From Chryseobacterium phocaeense (GTDB lineage: Bacteria > Bacteroidota > Bacteroidia > Flavobacteriales > Weeksellaceae), in NCBI RefSeq assembly GCF_900169075.1, contig NZ_LT827013.1, positions 1-64,000 on the forward strand: 64,000 bases of DNA. Reading direction: 5' to 3'. Shown here one piece after another: positions 56,871 through 64,000 of the stretch. A program made the translations under genes and the position numbers. Under the pieces are notes generated by a model. It searched no databases and had not been told where the DNA came from. It saw only the letters and a program-made list of their open reading frames with translations. How positions within the stretch are numbered: the first letter of the stretch is position 1; each line of letters begins with the position of its first letter.

Positions 56871-57581
56871 TTATATCAGGATCAGATCACAGAACCAGAA
56901 AACATATGCTCCGTCTTCATCTTCGGGACAGGCCTTAGGTTTCGGATAGGTTTTCTTTACCGTTTCCCCGGTTTCGAATTGTACAGGTACCTTAAATAAA
57001 GGCCCGTCAAAAGTAAACGTATGGAATTCCCCGTTTTCCCCACAGGGGTCAACATTTTCCGGAAGATCGTTAATGAAACTCTCATCAATAATTCTCCCGG
57101 CAAAACTTTTGTCCAGATAGGTTTCATTAACACAGGTCACGATGGTCTTAAAGCCAAGTCGCAGGAATTCCCTGATCAGGTCCGAAGTATTCTGTTTCCA
57201 CAAAGGAAAAACGGCTTCCATTCCAATTTCTTTCAACTGGTCTTCACGGTATTTCCTTAAATCTTCCAGGAAAATATCACCAAAAATAGAATGGGTCACT
57301 CCGCGGGCTTGAATTTGGCTCAGTGTCGCAGTCATAATTTCCCGATACTGTTCCATTGATGGTTCTTTCGGGATTTCCATTTTAATTAAATCAAACCCCA
57401 AGCTTTCCGCCTGTTTTTCCAGCAGTGAAACATGAACACCATGCATGGAAATTCGCTGAAACTCTTCATTAATGCTCGTCAGTAAAGCAACGATTTCAAA
57501 ATTTTCCTCTTGTAAAGTTTTATATAAGGCCAGAGCAGAATCTTTTCCGCTGCTCCAGTTGAAGATAGCTTTGGGCTTCAT
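56871..57581 (-). CDS. Dph6-related ATP pyrophosphatase
   Basis: 236 aa. The N-terminal P-loop of the PP-loop ATP pyrophosphatases appears as WSSGKDSALALYK, and the EVVPLWKQ-like motif as AVFPLWKQNTS. Eukaryotic Dph6 amidates diphthine, but bacteria lack diphthamide, so the bacterial proteins adenylate another, unknown substrate. A C-terminal NGEFHTFTFDGPLF segment is also typical. Stand-alone. Confidence 0.9.
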   Translation of the reverse strand: MKPKAIFNWSSGKDSALALYKTLQEENFEIVALLTSINEEFQRISMHGVHVSLLEKQAESLGFDLIKMEIPKEPSMEQYREIMTATLSQIQARGVTHSIFGDIFLEDLRKYREDQLKEIGMEAVFPLWKQNTSDLIREFLRLGFKTIVTCVNETYLDKSFAGRIIDESFINDLPENVDPCGENGEFHTFTFDGPLFKVPVQFETGETVKKTYPKPKACPEDEDGAYVFWFCDLILI

Positions 57582-57709
57582 GGAATAAGTAAGTGATTTA
57601 AAATTAAAGCAGTACGATGAAAATTATATATTTTTTTCAGTATTTAATTCGCCAAATGGTGTGTAAAATGATGAAAACTTATTAAATTTAGCAAAATTAA
57701 TTCAACTAC

Positions 57710-60442
57710 ATGAAAAACTTTTTTATCGGGACTGCGGTCCTGTTTTTTACCGGCGCTGTAAACCCGGTTTTTTCTCAGAAAGCAGATGCTCCGAAATTCG
57801 TGAGCAATACTGAAGGCGTAAAAGAATATACCCTGAACAACGGGATGAAAGTCCTTTTGATTCCCGATGCTTCCCAAAGTAATATGGTAGTGAATATCAT
57901 TTATAACGTAGGTTCCAAGCATGAAGGCTACGGAGAAAAAGGAATGGCGCACTTACTTGAGCATATGCTGTTTAAAAGCACCAAGAAATTAGGAGATATT
58001 AAAAAACAACTCTCTGACAAAGGAGGAAATGCCAACGGAACCACCTGGTATGACAGAACAAATTATTACGAAATATTTCCTTCCAGTGATGAAAACCTGA
58101 GATGGTCTCTTGAAATGGAGGCGGACAGGATGATTAATGCAACCATTCTTCAGTCGGATCTGGATAAAGAATTCTCTGTAGTGAGGAATGAATTTGAAAT
58201 CGGGGAGAACAGACCTGGTGACGTTTTGATGGAGCGTATCGTATCAACGGCTTACCTATGGCACAACTACGGAAACAGCACCATCGGAAGTAAGGAAGAT
58301 ATTGAAAGGGTAAAAGCACCAACCCTCAGAAGATTTTACGAAAAACATTACCAGCCGGATAATGCCACGTTGGTGGTAGCGGGTAAGTTTGATGAAAATC
58401 AGGCTTTAAAATATATTTCCCAGTATTTTTCTGTTATTCCGAGACCGTCAAGAGTTTTGGATCAGACGTATACTGTGGAGCCGGCCCAGGACGGGGAACG
58501 TTTTGTTGAGCTGAAACGCTCCGGAGACAGTAAAATTGTAGGAGCATTGTATCACACGGCTCCTTATGCAGATAAAGATTACGCAGCACTTGATGCACTA
58601 TCGGAAATTCTGACTTCAGATCCTTCCGGATATTTATACAAAGCGATGATTGATTCTCATAAAGCGGCTTCTGTCTATTCTTACCAACCTACGGTAAGGG
58701 ATGCGGCGTTTATGTATTTCGGACTTGAAGTGCCTGCAGATAAAGATGTAAAAGCAGTAGAGAGTGAATTCAGAGCTGAGCTGGATAAAGTGGCTACTAT
58801 AAAATACACGGAGCAGGATGTTCAGAGAGCCAAGGCGAAAATTCTCAAGCAAATAGAAAACACAAAGAATAATACCATTGGTTTTGCCATTAACTTAACT
58901 GAAATTGTAGGTGCCGGAAGTTATAAACTGGGTATGCTCTACCGCGACAGTATCGAAAAATTAACGCTGGCAGATATTCAGAGAGTTTCGGATAAATATT
59001 TTAAAACAAATAACAGAACAGTAGGGGTGTTTATTCCTACAAAAGATGAGGTAAGAGTTAAGAATAATGAGTTTTCTGATGAGCAGATCGCCAGTCTTAC
59101 AAAAGACTACAAAGGGAAGGCTCTGGAAAAAGAAGTGGCGCCTTTCGAAGCCAGCATTAAAAACCTGAAAGCTAATCTTTCTGAAGGGAAGCTGAGCAAC
59201 GGAATGAAGTATGGCGTTATTAAAAAAGAAATCAAAGGAGGAAAGGTGATAGGAAGTTTCCGTTTTCCTGTGAGTAATGCTAAAGATTTGAGTGGAAAAG
59301 CTCAGATCGGAGGTTTGATGGCACAGGTCATGAAAACGGGAACGAAGTCTCATACCAAAGAACAGATTCAGGATATGCTTGATCAGTGGAAATCAAACAT
59401 CAATTTCTCTTTCAACGGACAGACTTTGTATGCCAACGTGAGTACCTACAAAGAACACCTTCCGAAAGTAATGGATCTGATGAAGGAAATTTTAACCCAG
59501 TCCAGTTTCCCTGAAGCTGAGTTGGCAAAAACCATCAATGAATACAATACTTATCTGGAAAGCTCTTTAAACGATCCGCAGGCACTGGCATTCACTGAAA
59601 TTGAAAAAATCACGGAAAGCTATCCTAAGGAAAGTGTTTTCTATACGCCATCTTTTAAAGAACAGATTGAAGCCAATAAAACCATTAAGAGACAGCAGCT
59701 GGTAGATTTTTATAACCAGATACTGGGAAGTAACAACGGAATAGGAACCATGATCGGTGATCTGGATGCCAAAACAGCGTCCGCCCTGATGGAAAATACA
59801 TTTGCAAAATGGAATTCAAAATCATCTTATGAGAAAATCAAGCCTGAGCTTTTTGCCACGAAAAAACAGGATAAAGAATACCTGACTCCGGATAAGGAAA
59901 ACGGGGCAGCAGTGGGTAAAATCAGTTTCTCTATGGACAGAAACAGTCCGGATTACCCTGCGTTTGTGATTGCGAACGAAATGCTGGGAAGCGGAGGATT
60001 CCTGACTTCAAGAATTCCGATCAGGCTTAGAGAAAAAGAAGGGATCAGCTATGGTGCAGGATCATATATCAGTGTTCCGACAGATAATACGGTGGCATCA
60101 TGGGGTTGGTATGCATTCTTTAACCCGACTAAAAAAGATGCTGTGAACAAGGCATTGAAAGAAGAAGTGAACAAGGCGGTGAAAGAAGGATTCACAGAAG
60201 AAGAACTGAAATCCAACCTTAATTCATGGCTAAATTCAAGAAAGACGGACTTAGGAAATGATACTACTTTGGTAGGTCTTGTGAACAGCCAGCTGCAGTA
60301 TGGAATTCCTTTGGAAGATTATGATGCGTTAGAAGCTAAAGTTTCCGGCCTGAAAGTAAACCAGGTGAATGATGTGCTTAGAAAATACATCAGCGAAGAA
60401 AAATTAACGTCTGTTTTTGCAGGAGATTTTAATAAGAAGTAG
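57710..60442 (+). CDS. M16-family zinc metalloprotease, two-domain
   Basis: 910 aa with a signal peptide (1-22, ending VFSQ), so periplasmic. The inverted zinc motif HLLEH is at residues 81-85, followed by a distal Glu in VRNEFEIGENR. The second M16 half starts near residue 490 and ends with the RRRF-like RIPIRLREKEGISYGAG substrate-binding element. The paired architecture matches known large M16 proteases that clear peptides. Stand-alone with its own terminator. A weak -7-like TAAATTTA lies near 57683. Confidence 0.95.
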   Translation: MKNFFIGTAVLFFTGAVNPVFSQKADAPKFVSNTEGVKEYTLNNGMKVLLIPDASQSNMVVNIIYNVGSKHEGYGEKGMAHLLEHMLFKSTKKLGDIKKQLSDKGGNANGTTWYDRTNYYEIFPSSDENLRWSLEMEADRMINATILQSDLDKEFSVVRNEFEIGENRPGDVLMERIVSTAYLWHNYGNSTIGSKEDIERVKAPTLRRFYEKHYQPDNATLVVAGKFDENQALKYISQYFSVIPRPSRVLDQTYTVEPAQDGERFVELKRSGDSKIVGALYHTAPYADKDYAALDALSEILTSDPSGYLYKAMIDSHKAASVYSYQPTVRDAAFMYFGLEVPADKDVKAVESEFRAELDKVATIKYTEQDVQRAKAKILKQIENTKNNTIGFAINLTEIVGAGSYKLGMLYRDSIEKLTLADIQRVSDKYFKTNNRTVGVFIPTKDEVRVKNNEFSDEQIASLTKDYKGKALEKEVAPFEASIKNLKANLSEGKLSNGMKYGVIKKEIKGGKVIGSFRFPVSNAKDLSGKAQIGGLMAQVMKTGTKSHTKEQIQDMLDQWKSNINFSFNGQTLYANVSTYKEHLPKVMDLMKEILTQSSFPEAELAKTINEYNTYLESSLNDPQALAFTEIEKITESYPKESVFYTPSFKEQIEANKTIKRQQLVDFYNQILGSNNGIGTMIGDLDAKTASALMENTFAKWNSKSSYEKIKPELFATKKQDKEYLTPDKENGAAVGKISFSMDRNSPDYPAFVIANEMLGSGGFLTSRIPIRLREKEGISYGAGSYISVPTDNTVASWGWYAFFNPTKKDAVNKALKEEVNKAVKEGFTEEELKSNLNSWLNSRKTDLGNDTTLVGLVNSQLQYGIPLEDYDALEAKVSGLKVNQVNDVLRKYISEEKLTSVFAGDFNKK

Positions 60443-60463
60443 ATTTCCACCATTCAAAATAAA

Positions 60464-60497
60464 GAAACCCGCAGAGCTCATCCGCGGGTTTTCTTTT
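60464..60497 (+). terminator. Terminator of the M16 protease gene
   Basis: AACCCGC/GCGGGTT stem, loop of about 12 nt, T-rich tail. It abuts the stop of the convergent gene at 60497. Confidence 0.85.
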
Positions 60498-61276
60498 TAT
60501 TGGGAATATAATAAATACAGATTGTCTATATAACTTCTTTTGGAAAGTTTTTGAACCGTTGCCTCGTCGTAAAATGCCCGATATTTATATTCCGGATGCT
60601 CTTTCTTTATTTTTTCGAATTTTCTTTTGCCTATTTTTTTGCCGTCAAGGAAGTAAAAATCGGGAGGCTGTGGGTCTGAAATCACGATAGCTCCCATCGT
60701 TACATATCTTTCCTCAATCTCAAAATTCTGTTTTCCCAACAGTTCATTGGTTTTAAGAATAGAGGATGCGTAATCTGTAAACTCTTCATTATTGGAACCT
60801 TCCACCGTGTAGTCTATCCTGACGATATTATATTCACTTAAAGCTTTTTCCGGAAAAGTTAAAGTGAAATTCCCGTCTTCATCTGCTTTTGCGTGGTATA
60901 ATTTCTCTAATGTTACTAACGAAATTTCCCCGGAAACCAGCTTCATTTTGTATTGAGAAACCAGTTTGCCGCTTATTGTAATATTCTTCTGGTATACATT
61001 TTCTGCCAGGGACTTTGTATCCGTCTGTGCCGGCGCATATATTGACGATGTTAAGGTGAAGGCCAGAAATACACCCGACAGTGCCGGCTTTAAAAATGAT
61101 TTTTTGATGCAGACAGAATCGTTAGTTTTTAAAATTTCATCAATGTCCGTTGCAGGGAGCTGATCAAAATCCCAAACTTTTTTCCTGCAGGAATCACAGA
61201 ATTTACCGTCCCCAAAATCCTGCATCTGGTCCCAAAGCTGTCCACAGGGTTCTTTAATTCGAAACTTTTTCATCAT
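60497..61276 (-). CDS. Cys-motif membrane protein with carboxypeptidase-regulatory-like domain
   Basis: 259 aa. The N-terminal 55 residues carry a short metal-binding-like motif (KEPCGQLWDQM, then KFCDSCRKKVWDFDQL) seen in Bacteroidetes proteins. One membrane segment lies near 62-82 (LKPALSGVFLAFTLTSSIYA). A beta domain follows (about 97-180, ISGKLVSQYKMKLVSGEISL, KADEDGNFTLTF) like carboxypeptidase-regulatory modules. The Cys motif would face the cytoplasm and the beta domain the periplasm. Function unknown. Confidence 0.8.
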   Translation of the reverse strand: MMKKFRIKEPCGQLWDQMQDFGDGKFCDSCRKKVWDFDQLPATDIDEILKTNDSVCIKKSFLKPALSGVFLAFTLTSSIYAPAQTDTKSLAENVYQKNITISGKLVSQYKMKLVSGEISLVTLEKLYHAKADEDGNFTLTFPEKALSEYNIVRIDYTVEGSNNEEFTDYASSILKTNELLGKQNFEIEERYVTMGAIVISDPQPPDFYFLDGKKIGKRKFEKIKKEHPEYKYRAFYDEATVQKLSKRSYIDNLYLLYSQ

Positions 61277-61297
61277 ATACGTATTTTATCAATCTAA

Positions 61298-61338
61298 AAT
61301 AACAAAAAAACCTCAAAGAAACTTCCTTGAGGTTTTAA
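61298..61338 (-). terminator. icmF terminator
   Basis: AAAACCTCAA/TTGAGGTTTT stem with a loop of about 10 nt and a T run on the minus strand, about 30 nt past the stop. Confidence 0.85.
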
Positions 61339-61365
61339 TTTATCAAATGACAATCCGGTTACGGA

Positions 61366-64000
61366 CTACATATTTCGTCTGTACTTACCGCCCACTTCAA
61401 ACAAAGCGTTGGTAATCTGTCCAAGAGAACAGTATTTCACAGCATCCATCATCACTCCGAATAAGTTCTGCTGGTTAATCGCCGCATACTGAAGCTGCTT
61501 TAAAGCTTCCTCAGACTTTGCTTCATTGGATTTCTGGAAATTGTGAAGGTTTTCAATCTGAACCTGCTTCTCTTCCTCTGTAGACCGGATAACCTCTCCC
61601 GGACGAACCGTTGGTGAACCGTCTTTTCCAAGGAATGTATTCACCCCGATAATCGGATATTCTCCGGTATGTTTCAGCCATTCGTAATGCATGGATTCTT
61701 CCTGAATTTTAGAGCGCTGGTACATGGTTTCCATAGCACCAAGAACTCCGCCTCTTTCCGTAATCCTGTCGAATTCTGCATACACTGCTTCTTCCACAAG
61801 ATCCGTAAGCTCTTCAATAATAAATGATCCCTGAAGCGGGTTTTCATTTTTAGCCAGACCTAATTCCTTATTAATAATCAGCTGAATCGCCATAGCTCTT
61901 CTTACAGACTGTTCCGTAGGCGTGGTAATGGCCTCATCATACGCATTCGTGTGAAGGGAATTACAGTTATCATAGATGGCATATAATGCCTGAAGCGTCG
62001 TTCTGATATCATTGAAATCAATTTCCTGCGCGTGAAGAGAACGTCCTGAAGTCTGGATGTGGTATTTCAGCATCTGGCTTCTTTCGTCCGCGCCATATTT
62101 CAGTTTCATGGCTTTCGCCCAGATTCTTCTTGCTACACGCCCGATGACCGAATATTCAGGGTCGATACCATTCGAGAAGAAGAAAGATAAGTTAGGGGCA
62201 AAATCATTGATGTCCATTCCTCTGGATAAATAATATTCCACATACGTGAAACCATTCGCCAGTGTAAATGCAAGCTGGGAAACCGGATTGGCGCCCGCTT
62301 CCGCAATGTGATATCCTGAAATGGAAACAGAATAGAAGTTTCTTACTTTCTCCTTGATGAAATATTCCTGAACGTCACCCATCAGTCTCAGGGCAAATTC
62401 AGTAGAGAAAATGCATGTGTTCTGTGCCTGGTCTTCTTTTAAGATGTCAGCCTGAACCGTTCCACGAACGGTTGCAATGGTTTTGGCTTTAATTTCAGCG
62501 TACACATCGGCCGGAATAACTTCATCTCCTGTAATTCCCAGTAATTTCAGTCCTAAACCGTTATTGGAAGGGGGAAGTTCACCATTATATTTTGGTCTTT
62601 CCAGACCTTTATCATCAAATTTTGCTTTTAAAACAGCTTCAACTTTCGCCTCAAGACCATTTTCAGCAATGTATTTCTCGACGTTCTGGTCAATGGCTGC
62701 ATTCATAAAGAAAGCAAGCAGCATTGGCGCCGGTCCGTTGATCGTCATGGAAACGGAAGTCAGTGCATTGATCAGATCAAATCCTGAATACAGCTTTTTG
62801 GCATCATCCAGCGTGGCAATAGAAACGCCCGCATTTCCGATTTTACCGTAAATATCCGGTGGAAGAGCAGGATCCTGGCCATAAAGCGTTACAGAGTCAA
62901 ATGCTGTAGATAAACGTTTTGCAGGCATTTCTGCAGATACGTAATGGAATCTTCTGTTGGTTCTTTCCGGGCCTCCTTCTCCGGCAAACATCCTTGTAGG
63001 GTCTTCACCTGTTCTTTTAAACGGATAAATTCCAGCCGTATAAGGGAATCCTCCGGGAAGATTTTCCTGGCCTTTCCATCTGATCAGATCACCCCAGTCG
63101 TTGTATTTAGGTAAAGCAATTTTTGGAATTCTTAAGTGAGACAGGGATTCCGTTGAGGTTTCCACTTTGATTTCCTTTCCTCTTACAAAGTAGGAGTAGA
63201 ACTCTTCATGGAAAGCCTTTTTTGTATCATCCCAGGTTTTCAGGAAGTCGATGTTTTCCTGGTGAAGCTCTTTTTCCGCCTTTTGATATTCAGCGTCTAA
63301 AGTTTCATTAGATAAGAAATTTTTTACCCCTTCAATATGATACATTTTTCTCGCAAGCTCAGCTTGTTTTTCGATGTTTTCGTCATATATCCTATTGTTT
63401 TCCACAATTTCAGAGAGATAACGAACTCTTTTTGGAGGAATAATTGTTACTTCATCCGTAATTTCCTGTTCAGCGAAAGTTTTCAGATCCAGACCTGAAA
63501 ATTTATCATTGACTTTGGAAATCAATCGGTTGTATAGTTCTGTCGTTCCGTGGTCATTGAACTGGGATGCCTTTGTTGCGTAAACCGGCATTTCATCCAA
63601 TGGCTGCTCCCATAGCAAATGGTTTCTCTGGAACTGTTTTCTTACGGCCTGTAAAGCATCAAGAGCCCCTCGCTTGTCGGATTTATTTAATGCAACAAGA
63701 TCCGCATAATCTAACATGTCAATTTTTTCCAGCTGCGTTGAAGCTCCATATTCAGGAGTCATCACATACATGGAAACATCTGCAAAATCAGATACCTCTG
63801 AACCTGACTGTCCGATACCGGAAGTTTCCAGGATGATGACATCCGGATGAGCCAGTTTCAATACATTTAACGCAGAATGAATGAATGGTGAAACAGAAAC
63901 GTTGTTCTCTCTCGTCGCCATCGAACGCATATAAACCCTTGGATCATTGATCGCGTTCATACGGATTCTGTCTCCCAGAAGTGCTCCTCCCGTTTTCTTT
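61366..64000 (-). CDS. icmF: Fused isobutyryl-CoA mutase / methylmalonyl-CoA mutase family protein (partial)
   Basis: At least 878 residues, cut by the right edge. The frame stays open past the ATG at 63960 into [12 protein letters not shown], so that ATG is internal. The G-protein chaperone part has GIGQSGSE and NKSDKRGA (the NKxD guanine motif). The mutase TIM-barrel part follows from about 300 ([65 protein letters not shown]). The B12-binding small domain should lie upstream, off the window. IcmF rearranges isobutyryl-CoA to butyryl-CoA or related acyl-CoAs using adenosylcobalamin. Confidence 0.93.
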   Translation of the reverse strand, partial: KKTGGALLGDRIRMNAINDPRVYMRSMATRENNVSVSPFIHSALNVLKLAHPDVIILETSGIGQSGSEVSDFADVSMYVMTPEYGASTQLEKIDMLDYADLVALNKSDKRGALDALQAVRKQFQRNHLLWEQPLDEMPVYATKASQFNDHGTTELYNRLISKVNDKFSGLDLKTFAEQEITDEVTIIPPKRVRYLSEIVENNRIYDENIEKQAELARKMYHIEGVKNFLSNETLDAEYQKAEKELHQENIDFLKTWDDTKKAFHEEFYSYFVRGKEIKVETSTESLSHLRIPKIALPKYNDWGDLIRWKGQENLPGGFPYTAGIYPFKRTGEDPTRMFAGEGGPERTNRRFHYVSAEMPAKRLSTAFDSVTLYGQDPALPPDIYGKIGNAGVSIATLDDAKKLYSGFDLINALTSVSMTINGPAPMLLAFFMNAAIDQNVEKYIAENGLEAKVEAVLKAKFDDKGLERPKYNGELPPSNNGLGLKLLGITGDEVIPADVYAEIKAKTIATVRGTVQADILKEDQAQNTCIFSTEFALRLMGDVQEYFIKEKVRNFYSVSISGYHIAEAGANPVSQLAFTLANGFTYVEYYLSRGMDINDFAPNLSFFFSNGIDPEYSVIGRVARRIWAKAMKLKYGADERSQMLKYHIQTSGRSLHAQEIDFNDIRTTLQALYAIYDNCNSLHTNAYDEAITTPTEQSVRRAMAIQLIINKELGLAKNENPLQGSFIIEELTDLVEEAVYAEFDRITERGGVLGAMETMYQRSKIQEESMHYEWLKHTGEYPIIGVNTFLGKDGSPTVRPGEVIRSTEEEKQVQIENLHNFQKSNEAKSEEALKQLQYAAINQQNLFGVMMDAVKYCSLGQITNALFEVGGKYRRNM

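Overview
The window comes from a Flavobacteriia genome, most like Chryseobacterium or a close Weeksellaceae relative. This rests on an AT-rich sequence with a flavobacterial 16S gene, TAnnTTTG-type -7 promoter elements, genes without Shine-Dalgarno sequences, SusC/SusD proteins, type IX secretion (T9SS) C-terminal domains, and a bacteriocin-like leader peptide of a kind I associate with Chryseobacterium. The species is inferred; no database was searched.

Layout. 1-5.3 kb: a complete rRNA operon (16S, tRNA-Ile, tRNA-Ala, 23S, 5S) on the plus strand, ending in a terminator and a 7-bp tandem repeat. The 16S tail lacks the canonical anti-Shine-Dalgarno CCUCC. 5.5-10.8 kb (minus): a five-gene secreted/outer-membrane cluster whose order and architecture resemble a chaperone-usher pilus operon (subunit, chaperone-like, usher-like barrel, two more subunits). 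11.0-18.1 kb (minus): a SusC/SusD pair followed by a Tat-exported phosphocholine-type phospholipase C. 18.5-25.7 kb (minus): a BamA/TamA-like barrel, an SDR oxidoreductase, two secreted unknowns, aroA, a MazG-like pyrophosphohydrolase and a beta-helix lipoprotein. A phased array of DnaA-box-like 9-mers lies upstream of the SDR gene.

25.9-33.4 kb (plus): rpmE2, a GlmU-like protein, an ECF sigma factor operon with a putative anti-sigma factor and DUF4252/GIN-domain envelope proteins, then guaB. 33.4-36.7 kb (minus): a KTSC protein, then a DUF4407 membrane protein co-transcribed with a Clp-type AAA+ motor fused to an FtsH-type (M41) zinc protease. 36.9-49.6 kb (plus): a T9SS M43 protease, then a T9SS propeller protein, a SpvB/Tc-like shell protein and a frameshifted Rhs protein with a JAMM-like C-terminal toxin domain. 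These are followed by small secreted or lipoprotein genes that look like an immunity array, and by a 44-residue bacteriocin-like peptide gene.

49.7-64 kb: ruvC, an M64 T9SS peptidase, a 2H phosphoesterase, a PadR regulator with its membrane partner, a beta-lactamase-fold hydrolase, a PLP decarboxylase, a Dph6-like ATP pyrophosphatase, an M16 protease, a Cys-motif envelope protein and the 3' part of icmF, which runs off the right edge.

Three loci best deserve follow-up: the chaperone-usher-like cluster, the DUF4407 plus Clp-AAA/M41 pair, and the split Rhs/Tc-like operon with its immunity tail. All functional links between neighbours are inferred from gene order and spacing.
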